A stretch of DNA of 64,000 nucleotides from Gammaproteobacteria bacterium (GTDB lineage Bacteria > Pseudomonadota > Gammaproteobacteria > Burkholderiales > Nitrosomonadaceae): contig CP054179.1 in assembly GCA_015709615.1 (NCBI GenBank), positions 2,852,001-2,916,000 on the forward strand, given 5' to 3'. The notes beneath the pieces were generated by a model that saw nothing but the letters and a program-made list of their open reading frames with translations, had not been told where the DNA came from and ran no database searches. Made by a program: the position numbers and the translations under genes. This document shows positions 16,763 through 26,187 of the stretch, in pieces; within the stretch, counting starts at the first letter, position 1; each line of letters begins with the position of its first letter.

Positions 16763-17479
16763 CCGTTCGACATGTTCCTGCAAACCGGTTTCGCGGATGG
16801 TTTGCCGGTCGTAAATGCGCTGCCCGATTGGCACTTCGTAGCCTTTTCCCTTGATCAGAATCGCGCCCACCGGGCAAATCGTTGCGGCCAGATCGGTGAC
16901 TGCCATCGTGCTGTCGGCCAGCTTCCCGCTCGGGGTATTGACGATCAGGTGCGCATTCGTGCCGCGTCCGGCGATGGCGAAGACATTTTTTTGATCCACG
17001 TCGCGGCTGGCGCGCACGCACAAATCGCACAGAATGCAGCGGCTGCGGTCGAGCAGGATATCGGGGTGCGAGGCGTCGATCTCGCGGCGTTGATAAAACT
17101 GCGCGAAGTGATCGTCGAGCATGCCGAGGTGATAAGCCATCGCTTGCAATTTGCAGTTGCCGGTTTTCTCGCATGACGGGCAAATGTGGTTGCCTTCGAC
17201 GAACAGCATCTGCGTGATCGCTTTGCGCGCTTCGTTCAATTCCGGCGTGTTATTGCGGATTTCCTGCCCCGCTGCTGCCGCTGTGATACACGCGGCGGCG
17301 CTGCGGTTGCCAATTTCCACCACGCACAGGCGGCAATTGCCGCTCGGCGGCAGGCCGGGGTAGTGGCACAGATGCGGGATGTAGATTCCGGCTGCCAATG
17401 CTGCATCCATGATGGTTTGGCCCGGCGTGAACGGGATTTCCTCGCCATCGATACGGATTGTGTCAGGGCCGGTGGTCAT
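16748..17479 (-). CDS. hoxU: NAD-reducing hydrogenase diaphorase subunit HoxU
   Basis: HoxU links the diaphorase HoxF to the hydrogenase dimer through Fe-S clusters. The 243-residue protein starts MTTGPDTIRIDGEEIPF, with the [2Fe2S] loop CHYPGLPPSGNCRLC, the CPSCEKTGNCKLQ region, and the CILCDLC and CPVGAI ferredoxin-like cysteines. The ATG at 17479 is preferred over longer readings because it gives the family N-terminus; it overlaps hoxF by 17 bp. HoxY, its normal downstream partner, is displaced 6.2 kb away. Confidence 0.93.
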   Translation of the reverse strand: MTTGPDTIRIDGEEIPFTPGQTIMDAALAAGIYIPHLCHYPGLPPSGNCRLCVVEIGNRSAAACITAAAAGQEIRNNTPELNEARKAITQMLFVEGNHICPSCEKTGNCKLQAMAYHLGMLDDHFAQFYQRREIDASHPDILLDRSRCILCDLCVRASRDVDQKNVFAIAGRGTNAHLIVNTPSGKLADSTMAVTDLAATICPVGAILIKGKGYEVPIGQRIYDRQTIRETGLQEHVERKNDD

Positions 17480-19229
17480 TATCCAAATGCGCGCCAGCAT
17501 CGTCGCGATGTGTGATGCGCCGTGCGCTGGCCAGCGCTTGACCAAGATCGAAGCGCGCGGTGAAGTGCGGTTGCAAATGCGGGGAGAAGGTTTGGGGAAA
17601 TTTCCGCAGGCCGTCCAGCACATGGTTGGCGGCTGTGTGTCCCAGGCCGCAATGCGATTGGTGCTGCACGATGCGGCCGAGCTGTTGCAATTCATCGATG
17701 CCGGCTGCTGTGCTGCGGCCAGCGGCGATGTTATCCAGCGTGTTTTTCAACAATTGCGTGCCGACCCGGCAGGGTGTGCAGAAGCCGCAGCTTTCGTGCG
17801 CGAAGAACTGCGCGAAGTTGCGGTGAACTGCGAGCAAATCGCGCTGCGATCGGAATACCAGCAACGATCCGCCGGTGGCGGCATCGTCGAAAGCAATGGT
17901 GCGTCCGAATTCCGCCGGGCTGAGCAATGTTCCGGCGGGACCGCCGGTTTGCACCGCTTGCACATCCGTGGCGCTGCAATCGTCCAGCACTTGCTGGATC
18001 GTCACACCAAACGGATATTCGTAAATTCCCGGTTTTCCGCAATCGCCGCTGATGCTGAGGATTTTGCTGCCCGCCGACGACGGTGTGCCCGCCGCTTTGA
18101 ACCAAGCGCTGCCGCGTGCGGCGATGTGCGCCGCGGCGATGAACGTCTCGACGTTATTGACCACGGTCGGTTGCCCAAGGTAGCCGTGCGTGACGGGAAA
18201 CGGCGGACGGATGCGCGGAATGCCGGGCTTGCCTTCGAGCGATTCGATCAGCGCCGATTCCTCGCCGCAAATATACGCACCGGCGCCGATGACGATATCA
18301 ATGTCAAAATCAAACTCCGCTTGCCCGAGAATCCTTTCGCCCAACAATCCTTGCTTGCGGTGCTGATCCAACCGCGCTTGCAGGTGCGGCAGCAAATAGC
18401 GGTATTCGCCGCGCAGATAGACAAAGCCTTTTTGCGCGCCGATGACAAACGCGCACAGCGCCATGCCCTCGAACAAAGCATCGGCGTATTCGTGCAACAG
18501 CAGGCGATCCTTGAACGTGCCGGGTTCGCCCTCGTCGGCGTTGCAGACGACGTAGCGTGTTGCGCCGGGTGCTTCACGGCACAATTGCCATTTTTTGCCG
18601 GTATCGAATCCCGCGCCGCCGCGGCCGCGCAAGCCGGATTGCTGAATGATCGCCAAGGTTTCGCTGGCGCCGTGTTGAAAGGCTTGTTGCAGCGCAGCAC
18701 CGGGGAACAGGTGTTCCGTCAGCAGCAAATCGCGGCGGTGAATGGTATCCGGGATGTCAAACCATGTCCCGGGCCATTGCCGGAGCGGTATTTCATCGGT
18801 GATAAGCTGCGCAATTTGCGCGAGTTTTGCCGCATTCAGGCCGGTTACGGGAAACCCGTTGATCAGCAGCGACGCACCCTGATCGCATAGACCGATGCAC
18901 GAGGTTTCATCGATACTGACCAATCCGTCCGCTCGCGTCTTGCCGGGCGTGACTTGCAACTGTTTGCACAACATTTGCAGCAGGTTCTGTTCGCCGGTCA
19001 GATAACCGCAACTGGTGCAATTGCTGAACAAAATATCGAAACGGCCGCGCGGTTGCGTGGAGAAAAACGAATAAAACGCCACCACCGCGGCTACCTGGCT
19101 GAGCGGTACATTGAATTCGGTGGCGGCTTGCTGCATCGCGTGCGGCGGAATATACCGGTGTTGTTGCTGGATTGCGTGCAGGCGGTGCAGCAAGTGCTCA
19201 CGCGCGAATGAGCTGGAACAATTCATCAT
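17463..19229 (-). CDS. hoxF: NAD-reducing hydrogenase diaphorase subunit HoxF (with HoxE-like N-terminus)
   Basis: A flavoprotein that transfers electrons between NAD(H) and the Fe-S chain. The 588 residues comprise an N-terminal NuoE/HoxE-like thioredoxin-fold part (about 1-130, with SNCTSCGY and ETSCIGLCDQG cysteines) and a NuoF-like part with the NAD site GLRGRGGAGFDTGKKW, the FMN site VVCNADEGEPGTFKDR and GAGAYICGEESAL, and a [4Fe4S] motif ESCGFCTPCRVG. This is the long HoxF form seen in Ralstonia. The start has two adjacent ATGs. A DUF1614 gene lies 69 bp upstream on the same strand. Confidence 0.93.
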   Translation of the reverse strand: MMNCSSSFAREHLLHRLHAIQQQHRYIPPHAMQQAATEFNVPLSQVAAVVAFYSFFSTQPRGRFDILFSNCTSCGYLTGEQNLLQMLCKQLQVTPGKTRADGLVSIDETSCIGLCDQGASLLINGFPVTGLNAAKLAQIAQLITDEIPLRQWPGTWFDIPDTIHRRDLLLTEHLFPGAALQQAFQHGASETLAIIQQSGLRGRGGAGFDTGKKWQLCREAPGATRYVVCNADEGEPGTFKDRLLLHEYADALFEGMALCAFVIGAQKGFVYLRGEYRYLLPHLQARLDQHRKQGLLGERILGQAEFDFDIDIVIGAGAYICGEESALIESLEGKPGIPRIRPPFPVTHGYLGQPTVVNNVETFIAAAHIAARGSAWFKAAGTPSSAGSKILSISGDCGKPGIYEYPFGVTIQQVLDDCSATDVQAVQTGGPAGTLLSPAEFGRTIAFDDAATGGSLLVFRSQRDLLAVHRNFAQFFAHESCGFCTPCRVGTQLLKNTLDNIAAGRSTAAGIDELQQLGRIVQHQSHCGLGHTAANHVLDGLRKFPQTFSPHLQPHFTARFDLGQALASARRITHRDDAGAHLDNDHRP

Positions 19230-19298
19230 GCTGGTGAGTATAGCGGGATTGCCGCCGAACCGGTAGCGGCGGCGGGTATTTGTTCGTGAAATCAGCGA

Positions 19299-19967
19299 TT
19301 AAGCCAGCAGCGCGGCGACGATGCCGGTGATGAAAATGCCGTCGAACGTGCCTGCGCCGCCGATCGAGGCGTACGGTGTGCCGAGCCGGGAAATATCCTT
19401 CATATGCAGCAGGTCGGCGCCGATCAACACCCCCAGCGTGCCGCTGATGTACGCCAGCGGCGCGCTTTGCTCCGGGCTGATGAATAAACCGACCAGCGCC
19501 GCGCTGACGGGCGCGACCAATATCGGCATGCCGATGCCTAATCCCTGAATCGGGCGGCTGAAGTAGTAACTGATCGCGCTGATGATGGCGATCCCCAGCA
19601 GCGTGGGAAATAGACCCAACGCGCTGTTGGAAAACAAATAAAGCGATAGCGCCGCCGGTATCAGGCAACCGCCGAGGTTGACCGCGATCTGCGTTTCATT
19701 GTGAAACGGCTGCATCGGCATCCGCAGCAATCCCCAATATACCGGTTGGGTGAATTCCCGCACCGGTACATCGCTTTTAATCCGCGCCACCGGCAAATTG
19801 ACGACGCTGCCGAACAGGGAAAGGAATAACACCGTCAAACCCATTTCCGGCGGCAAGCCCAGTTTCACAAACGCAAACGACAGCAATTCCGCCTGGAACA
19901 GCATCGTCATGATACCAAGCAGAAATATGAAAAATAATAAATGCAGAGGAGAGAAATAATTTTTCAT
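19299..19967 (-). CDS. DUF1614-type integral membrane protein
   Basis: A 222-residue polytopic membrane protein with six or seven hydrophobic segments, starting MKNYFSPLHLLFFIFLLG. Conserved-looking stretches include FGSVVNLPVARIKSD, VNLGGCLIPAALS and the C-terminal PYASIGGAGTFDGIFITGI, which fit DUF1614. The ATG at 19967 is preferred to a longer reading whose extension is not hydrophobic. Function unknown. Same strand as hoxF and just upstream, so co-transcription is possible. Confidence 0.75.
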   Translation of the reverse strand: MKNYFSPLHLLFFIFLLGIMTMLFQAELLSFAFVKLGLPPEMGLTVLFLSLFGSVVNLPVARIKSDVPVREFTQPVYWGLLRMPMQPFHNETQIAVNLGGCLIPAALSLYLFSNSALGLFPTLLGIAIISAISYYFSRPIQGLGIGMPILVAPVSAALVGLFISPEQSAPLAYISGTLGVLIGADLLHMKDISRLGTPYASIGGAGTFDGIFITGIVAALLA

Positions 19968-20177
19968 CGCAGGTAACCGGGAAGTGTCGTGAGGGTGATT
20001 GTATTGTATGCAAGATTTTGGCGTTGCAGTGAGAAATGCGACTGAAGTAACCGGGCTTCCGATCCAGGCCATGCCCCGCCGATGCTGCCATCCTGATGCT
20101 TACAGCAGTGCCATTTGACATCGCTGCGCATGAGTGTTTGAATAACGTGCAGATATCATAGGGGCGTTACTCAGAAC

Positions 20178-21470
20178 ATGGCAAATATTCAAATGACACG
20201 CGCGATTGCCTTGGTCGATGTCAACAATTTCTACGTCAGTTGCGAACGCGTGTTCAATCCGCGCCTGGAGGGCAAGCCGGTCGTGGTATTGTCCAACAAC
20301 GACGGTTGCGCTGTGGCGAGAAGCAACGAAGCGAAAGCGCTGGGTGTTAAGATGGGGCAGCCGTGGTTTCAGCTCAAGGATTGGGCGCAACGGCGCGGAA
20401 TCGTCGCGTATTCGTCCAATTATGCGCTGTACGCCGACATGAGCAATCGCGTGATGAATATCCTGGCGGCGTTCAGTCCGCGGCAGGAAGTTTATTCGAT
20501 CGACGAGTGCTTTCTCGATTTGACCGGATTCAAGGCGCAAGAGCTGATGCTGCACGGCCAGCGCATCCGTCAGCGTGTGAAACAATGGGTAGGTTTGCCG
20601 GTTTGCGTCGGCATCGGACCGACCAAAACGCTGGCCAAACTGGCCAATCATATCGCCAAGCAATACCCGGAATCGGGCGGCGTGTGCAATCTGAACGATG
20701 CATCGCCGCAACAGCGATACGATTGGTTTAGCCGGATTGCCGCGGGTGAGGTATGGGGTATCGGGCGGCGGCTTGTTCCCCAATTGCGCGACATCGGTAT
20801 CAAGACCGTGCGCGATCTGCAACGGGCTTGCCCGGCGGCGATGCGCGCGCGCTTTTCCGTCGTGATGGAGAAAGTCATCCGTGAACTGAATGGCGTGGCT
20901 TGTATCGAACTGGAAGAGGTCGCGCCGTTGCGTAAGCAGATCGTCAGCTCGCGCTCGTTTGGTGTGCCCGTCTCCGATCTGGCCAGTCTGGAAGAAGCAG
21001 TGTCGCTGTATACCCGCCGCGCCGCGGAAAAATTGCGTCGCCAGCAGCTGTCCGCCGGGTCGGTTTACGTTGCGATCCGTACCAGTCCGTTCAATACGCA
21101 AGAACAGTATTACGCCAACGGGATGATCATTCCGCTGCCCGCGCCAAGCGCCGACACGATGCGGCTGACCAAAGCGGCGTTATGGGGATTGCGCAAAATT
21201 TACCGCAGCGGTTACCGCTATCAGAAAGCGCGAATCATGCTGGCCGGATTGGTGAGCATAAATGACCGGCAGTGCGATTTGTTCAGCTTGGCGGAGGAGA
21301 ATAAATCCGGAAAATTGATGGAAGTCATGGACCGGATCAATGTCCGGATGGGGAACGGCACGCTGAAACTGGCGTCCGAGGGTTTCCGCCAGCCGTGGAA
21401 AATGAAGCAGGCAAACCGCAGCCCCAGCTACACGACAAACTGGGATGAATTGATTTGCGTCACAGACTGA
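20178..21470 (+). CDS. umuC: Y-family DNA polymerase, UmuC (Pol V catalytic subunit)
   Basis: A translesion polymerase of 430 residues. The palm motifs IALVDVNNFYVSCERVFNP and EVYSIDECFLDLTG hold the catalytic acidic residues; LSNNDGCAVARSNEAKALG and CVGIGPTKTLAKLANHIAK are standard UmuC signatures. Pol V needs processed UmuD, but no umuD lies upstream here, and no clear LexA box was found before the start. It may use a UmuD encoded elsewhere. The downstream aldehyde dehydrogenase gene is 38 bp away. Confidence 0.92.
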   Translation: MANIQMTRAIALVDVNNFYVSCERVFNPRLEGKPVVVLSNNDGCAVARSNEAKALGVKMGQPWFQLKDWAQRRGIVAYSSNYALYADMSNRVMNILAAFSPRQEVYSIDECFLDLTGFKAQELMLHGQRIRQRVKQWVGLPVCVGIGPTKTLAKLANHIAKQYPESGGVCNLNDASPQQRYDWFSRIAAGEVWGIGRRLVPQLRDIGIKTVRDLQRACPAAMRARFSVVMEKVIRELNGVACIELEEVAPLRKQIVSSRSFGVPVSDLASLEEAVSLYTRRAAEKLRRQQLSAGSVYVAIRTSPFNTQEQYYANGMIIPLPAPSADTMRLTKAALWGLRKIYRSGYRYQKARIMLAGLVSINDRQCDLFSLAEENKSGKLMEVMDRINVRMGNGTLKLASEGFRQPWKMKQANRSPSYTTNWDELICVTD

Positions 21471-21508
21471 ATAGCCAAAATATACTGACTACCAACGGGA
21501 GATTTTCT

Positions 21509-22873
21509 ATGCCAATGCTATCGATCAATCCGGCCACAGGCCAAACCCTGCAATCTTTTCCAACCTGGCAAGCCGGTGAAATCGATGCGGCGCTGCACCA
21601 GGCGGAATCCGCGCAGACCGGCTGGGCGGCGCTCAGTTTTGATGAGCGCGCCGGGTTTGTGCGCAATCTTGCGCAGGTATTCCGCCAGCGCAGCGAGGAG
21701 TACGCGCATCTGATCACCGAAGAAATGGGAAAACTGCTGCGCGAGGCCAAAGCGGAAGTGGAGAAATGCGCAATCGGCTGCGAACACTATGCGGAGCATG
21801 CGCAATCGTATCTGCGCGACGAACCGGTTGCATCCGATGCCAGCCGCAGCCTGGTGGTTTATCAGCCGCTGGGTGTCGTGCTGTGCATCATGCCGTGGAA
21901 TTTTCCGTTCTGGCAGTTGATCCGTGCGGCAGCTCCAGCGTTGATGGCAGGCAATACGGTGGTACTGAAGCATGCATCGAATGTGCCACGCTGCGCATTG
22001 GCGCTGGAAGAGGCATTCCGGCAAGCCGGATTTCCCGTCGATACTTTCCGCACCCTGATGATCAGCGCCGCGCAAGCGGAAGAAGTCATCGCCGATCCGC
22101 GCATTGCCGCCGTGACACTGACCGGCAGCAGCGCGGCGGGGCGGCGGGTGGCGGCGATCGCCGGTCAGAACTTAAAGAAGTGCGTGCTCGAGCTGGGCGG
22201 ATCGGATCCGTTTATCGTGCTCGACGATGCGGACATTGAATCGACCGCCCAACAAGCGCTCACTGCGCGGCTGCAGAACATGGGGCAAAGCTGCATTGCC
22301 GCGAAGCGCTTCATACTTGCCGAGTCCATCGCCGATGCTTTTGTCGCGCAATTGAAAGTGCTGTTTGATCGATTACAGAGCGGCGACCCCAAAGACGAGA
22401 CTACCGGCATCGCACCGATGGCACGCGAAGACTTGCGCGCCGATCTGCATGCGCAAGTCGAACGGAGTGTGGCCGCGGGTGCGCAGCGGGTGATTGGCGG
22501 CGCCTTTATCGGTACGCAGGGTGCGTATTACGCGCCGGCGATTCTGGATCATGTGCAACCGGGCATGGCGGCGTTCGACGAAGAACTGTTCGGGCCGGTT
22601 GCCGCGATCGTGCGGGTCAACGATGACGAAGAAGCAATCCGCTTAGCCAACCGGACGCAGTTCGGCCTGGGCGGTAGCGTATGGACCCGCGATGCCGCGC
22701 GCGGCGAAGCGCTGGCACGGCGGATTCATGCCGGTTGCACGTTCGTCAACGGCATCGTCAAAAGCGACCCGCGCCTGCCGTTCGGCGGCGTGAAGGAATC
22801 CGGTTACGGCCGCGAACTGTCGTACCACGGTATCCGCGAATTCGTGAATATCAAAGCGGTGTGGATTAAGTAG
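21509..22873 (+). CDS. NAD(P)-dependent succinate-semialdehyde dehydrogenase-type aldehyde dehydrogenase
   Basis: A 454-residue aldehyde dehydrogenase starting MPMLSINPATGQTLQSFPTW, like Sad/GabD-2 type succinate-semialdehyde dehydrogenases. The general base E228 in LELGGSDPF and the nucleophile C262 in GQSCIAAKRF are present, as are IMPWNFPFWQ (cofactor site) and the C-terminal LPFGGVKESGYGRELS. A GGGAGA site supports the ATG at 21509. Substrate preference cannot be proven from sequence; succinate semialdehyde is the best guess. Confidence 0.87.
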   Translation: MPMLSINPATGQTLQSFPTWQAGEIDAALHQAESAQTGWAALSFDERAGFVRNLAQVFRQRSEEYAHLITEEMGKLLREAKAEVEKCAIGCEHYAEHAQSYLRDEPVASDASRSLVVYQPLGVVLCIMPWNFPFWQLIRAAAPALMAGNTVVLKHASNVPRCALALEEAFRQAGFPVDTFRTLMISAAQAEEVIADPRIAAVTLTGSSAAGRRVAAIAGQNLKKCVLELGGSDPFIVLDDADIESTAQQALTARLQNMGQSCIAAKRFILAESIADAFVAQLKVLFDRLQSGDPKDETTGIAPMAREDLRADLHAQVERSVAAGAQRVIGGAFIGTQGAYYAPAILDHVQPGMAAFDEELFGPVAAIVRVNDDEEAIRLANRTQFGLGGSVWTRDAARGEALARRIHAGCTFVNGIVKSDPRLPFGGVKESGYGRELSYHGIREFVNIKAVWIK

Positions 22874-22902
22874 CAGGAGTATATCTTGTGCAATGGCGCG
22901 GT

Positions 22903-24027
22903 TCACAAACCGGCGCGCAATCCCGGTATGCCGATGCGCTGGATGCGCATGGCATTGTTGCCTTCTTCGTACGCGAGCAAGCGGCCTTCCTGCTGCCACA
23001 GGCGGAACGCCAGCGAGTAGGCAAGCACCCGGATCGGGTAGTCGCGCGGTAGTGTTTGCAGGTAAGGTTGGATCGTGGTGAAATCGGTCGCGCCGTATTG
23101 TTGCATGATGAAGCGTAAGCCGCCGTTCGCCGGGCCGATGTTGTAGGCCAGTAAGCCCAGAAAGAGATCGTCTTTCATTTCCGCCAGATAGTGCTTGAAG
23201 GTGGCAGCGGCGACAAACGCGTTGTGACGGGGATTTTCCAGCACAATTTTTTCCACGTTGAGCCGCTTGCGCGCTTGTGCGATGACGGTTTCCGGAACGC
23301 GGGTGATCTGAAACAGGCCGCGTCCGCCGTCATGGCTATCGCGCGGAATGAACGACGATTCCATCGCGGCGATGCCGTGCAGCAAATGGACATCGATAGC
23401 GAAAGACCGGGCCGCGTCTTCGATTGCTTGGCGGTACTCCTGCGAACGGTTGACCATTTTTTGCAATTGCGCCGCATCATGGCGGCGGTAAGCCGCATAC
23501 ACCTGATGCGAAATCGTCATGCGCCCCGCTTCTTCCTTGCCGCCGACCAAGGTGCGGAAATTGCCGTAAGCCAGCGTGAATTGGTCGTGCGTGACGAGCC
23601 AGGGTGCCAGCAAAGCGAGCGACAAAGACAATGCCGGTGTGAGAAATTCCGAATAGCGCCGCAGCCATTGCCGCAGCTTCCACCAGCCGAGCAGAAAAAG
23701 GGCGGCGGCCACGATCAATATCAATACACCGGCGGTGAAGGGCAGTAAATGACCGAAAAAACTGGTGCCGGAGAACCGCCCGGCGGAATAACCGAGCAGC
23801 ATGATGACAGCACATACCGCTGCGACGCTTAAACCAAGAATTTCGATGCCGGTCAGCAGTAATGTATTTTTGAATCCGCCGGACTGGCTTCTTCTTGGTT
23901 GCTTTCTTGGTTTCCTGTTACCGCTACCGTTTTCAGCCCGGCCGCGATTGACCGCGGCGCGTCTGCGCCGTGGCTTTGGCTTCACATTGCCGGATTCGGG
24001 GTTGTGGGTGTCGGCTGTTTTATTCAT
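22903..24027 (-). CDS. Membrane-anchored lytic transglycosylase-like protein (SLT domain)
   Basis: A 374-residue protein with an unusual layout: a basic, proline-rich cytoplasmic N-terminus (PKPRRRRAAVNRG), three hydrophobic segments (about residues 55-80, 95-118 and 128-145), then a C-terminal SLT lysozyme-like domain. The catalytic glutamate is in GIAAMESSFIPR, followed by GGRGLFQI and AYNIGPANGG. It probably cleaves peptidoglycan on the periplasmic side. The ATG at 24027 follows a GGAAG site; an upstream in-frame start at 24078 is less likely. It converges with the aldehyde dehydrogenase gene. Confidence 0.8.
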   Translation of the reverse strand: MNKTADTHNPESGNVKPKPRRRRAAVNRGRAENGSGNRKPRKQPRRSQSGGFKNTLLLTGIEILGLSVAAVCAVIMLLGYSAGRFSGTSFFGHLLPFTAGVLILIVAAALFLLGWWKLRQWLRRYSEFLTPALSLSLALLAPWLVTHDQFTLAYGNFRTLVGGKEEAGRMTISHQVYAAYRRHDAAQLQKMVNRSQEYRQAIEDAARSFAIDVHLLHGIAAMESSFIPRDSHDGGRGLFQITRVPETVIAQARKRLNVEKIVLENPRHNAFVAAATFKHYLAEMKDDLFLGLLAYNIGPANGGLRFIMQQYGATDFTTIQPYLQTLPRDYPIRVLAYSLAFRLWQQEGRLLAYEEGNNAMRIQRIGIPGLRAGL

Positions 24028-24108
24028 TGCGGAATTCTTCCGCTCTGAGTTTTGCACTACCCGGGATTCTGCAAGCAACCGGAAACCGTCTGACCGGAGT
24101 GAAGCTGC

Positions 24109-24132
24109 TTGCGGTAGTTTTTCAGAGCTTCC
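24109..24132. mobile_element. MITE family 1, end fragment
   Basis: GTAGTTTTTCAGAGCTTCC matches the right terminal repeat of the family 1 MITEs. The opposite end is not recognisable 140 bp away. It abuts the CTAG containing the TAG stop of ctaA. It is probably a relic of an insertion or of a one-ended deletion. Confidence 0.55.
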
Positions 24133-25152
24133 CTAGCGTAAGCGGTGGCTGACCCATAACGACGCGGCAAACAGCAGCACGGCTCCGCCTTGATGCGACG
24201 CGGCTAATGGAATCGGCACCACATGCAGCAAGGTTGCAATGCCTAAGCTGATTTGTATCGCCAGCATCAGTAGAAAAACGTTACATGCCAGGCGTGTGGT
24301 TCCTTGCAGTTCGACGGTGCGCGATTTCAGCCAGAAAATCGGCACGGAGAAAGCCAGTATCCAGGCGATCAAGCGGTGATCGAATTGCACCGTGGTCATG
24401 TTATCGAAGAAATTGCGATACCACGGTTCCAGGATGAAGAGATCGGGCGGGATGACATGCCCGTTCATCAGCGGGAAGGTGTTATACGCCAAGCCGGCGC
24501 GAATGCCGGCCACGAAACCGCCGGACAATACCATGATGAAAATTAATGAACTCAAACTAAAGGAAAATCGCCGCAAGCTGTGCAGTTTTTCGTTGCCCGG
24601 AGAATATTCGCGCTGCGGCGACAGCAACCCGAGCGCAACCCAGAACATCGCGGCGAAAATGACGAAAGCCAATCCCAGATGCGCGGTCAGACGGTACTGG
24701 CTGACATGCGGATCGTTGACCAAGCCACTCATGACCATGTACCAGCCCATAAATCCCTGCAATCCGCCCAGTACGAAGATTCCCGCCAGTTTGACGCCCA
24801 GCGGCCGGTCGATTTGCTTTCTCACCAGAAAATAAACAAACGGCACAAAAAATACCACGCCGATCAAGCGGCCTAACAAGCGATGAAAGTATTCCCACCA
24901 GAAAATGCTTTTGAATTCGTCGACGCTCATGCCTTTGTTGACTTGCTGATACTGCGGCGTGGCACGGTATTTTTCCAGCAGCACATCCCAGTCTTGCTGC
25001 GTGATGGGCGGCATGGTGCCGACAATCGGCTGCCATTCGACGATGGAAAGCCCTGAGTCGGTCAGGCGCGTAACGCCGCCGACCACAATCATGGCGAATA
25101 CTAAGGCACAGCAGATGAATAACCAGATCGCAATAGGTATTGGTTTTTGCAT
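24133..25152 (-). CDS. ctaA: Heme A synthase, COX15/CtaA family
   Basis: It oxidises the heme O methyl group to give heme A for cytochrome c oxidase, in the inner membrane. The 339-residue, eight-helix protein has VVGGVTRLTDSGLSIVEWQPI at the N-terminus and heme-ligand histidine regions FWWEYFHRLLGR, YRLTAHLGLAF, VQFDHRLIAW and ASHQGGAVLL. The stop codon abuts a MITE end. Normal partners (ctaB, coxABC) are not in the window. Confidence 0.93.
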   Translation of the reverse strand: MQKPIPIAIWLFICCALVFAMIVVGGVTRLTDSGLSIVEWQPIVGTMPPITQQDWDVLLEKYRATPQYQQVNKGMSVDEFKSIFWWEYFHRLLGRLIGVVFFVPFVYFLVRKQIDRPLGVKLAGIFVLGGLQGFMGWYMVMSGLVNDPHVSQYRLTAHLGLAFVIFAAMFWVALGLLSPQREYSPGNEKLHSLRRFSFSLSSLIFIMVLSGGFVAGIRAGLAYNTFPLMNGHVIPPDLFILEPWYRNFFDNMTTVQFDHRLIAWILAFSVPIFWLKSRTVELQGTTRLACNVFLLMLAIQISLGIATLLHVVPIPLAASHQGGAVLLFAASLWVSHRLR

Positions 25153-25209
25153 ACTCGTAAAATAAAAATTATTTTTTGAAATTGAATCCGGTAACGATGA
25201 CCGGTTGCT

Positions 25210-25653
25210 TTATTTGGTGCGCATCAAGCGTTGCTTGGTGCGTTCCCATTCCTTTTGTTTTTCGGATTCGCGCTTGTCGTGTTGCTTCTTGCCTTTGGCC
25301 AAGCCGATTTCCAGTTTGATCCTGCCCGCTTTATAGTGCATATCGAGGGGAATCAGTGTGTAACCGGCGCGCTCGACTTTACCGATGAGCCGCCGGATTT
25401 CTTCCGCGTGCAATAATAATTTGCGTGTTCTGACCGGGTCGGGGTGGATATGCGTTGACGCTGTCATGAGCGGGCTGATATGGCTGCCGATCAGATACAA
25501 TTCGCCGTTGCGGATGATAACATAAGCTTCTTTCAACTGAACCCGGCCGTCGCGGATGGCTTTGACTTCCCACCCCTCCAATACCATGCCGGTTTCGTAC
25601 TTTTCTTCGATAAAATAATCGTGAAAGGCTTTTTTATTTTGTACTATACTCAT
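25210..25653 (-). CDS. smpB: SsrA-binding protein SmpB
   Basis: It binds tmRNA and rescues stalled ribosomes. The 147-residue protein starts MSIVQNKKAFHDYFIEEKYE, contains GWEVKAIRDGRVQLKEAYV and ends in the basic tail KKQHDKRESEKQKEWER. Length and motifs are normal. It is divergent from ratA-rnfH, the conserved neighbourhood in gammaproteobacteria and betaproteobacteria. No tmRNA gene is seen here. Confidence 0.95.
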   Translation of the reverse strand: MSIVQNKKAFHDYFIEEKYETGMVLEGWEVKAIRDGRVQLKEAYVIIRNGELYLIGSHISPLMTASTHIHPDPVRTRKLLLHAEEIRRLIGKVERAGYTLIPLDMHYKAGRIKLEIGLAKGKKQHDKRESEKQKEWERTKQRLMRTK

Positions 25654-25741
25654 GCGGGTATGAAATGGGTGGGAATCACTAAATTTCGTACATTTTATCA
25701 GTTTTTCAGTATTCCCTCATGATGCGGGGTGACTTACTTTT

Positions 25742-26179
25742 ATGGCAGAAATAGAAAAATCAGTTTTGGTTGAATACTCGGCCAGTCAAATGTTCGCGCT
25801 GGTCGACGATGTCGCGAAATATCCGGAGTTTCTTCCTTGGTGCGGTGGTACTTCGGTCGATCCGCAAGACGAAGTGACGACGCATGCTACCGTCAAAATT
25901 GACTATCATCATATTCAACATAGTTTTACCACCAAGAATAAACGCTTTCCGCCGGATCTGATCGAAATGAGTCTGCTCGACGGTCCATTCGAGCATCTGG
26001 ACGGTTACTGGCAATTCATCCCATTGTCGGATAATGCCTGCAAGATCAAATTCCGTTTGCATTACACGTTCTCGAACAAGATTCTTGAGAAACTGGTCGG
26101 GCCGGTATTTCATATAATTGCCAACAATTTCGTGGAGCACTTCATCGAACGGGCGGAAGCAGTTCACGGCAAACGCTGA
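25742..26179 (+). CDS. ratA: RatA / START-domain (Coq10-like) protein
   Basis: A 145-residue START-like lipid-binding protein starting MAEIEKSVLVEYSASQMFALV, with VAKYPEFLPWCGGT and LLDGPFEHLDGYWQF typical of the polyketide cyclase/Coq10 family. In E. coli the homolog is described as a 50S-association inhibitor (RatA), and other members bind ubiquinone. It is divergent from smpB and followed 8 bp later by rnfH. Confidence 0.9.
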   Translation: MAEIEKSVLVEYSASQMFALVDDVAKYPEFLPWCGGTSVDPQDEVTTHATVKIDYHHIQHSFTTKNKRFPPDLIEMSLLDGPFEHLDGYWQFIPLSDNACKIKFRLHYTFSNKILEKLVGPVFHIIANNFVEHFIERAEAVHGKR

Positions 26180-26187
26180 TAGCGCCG

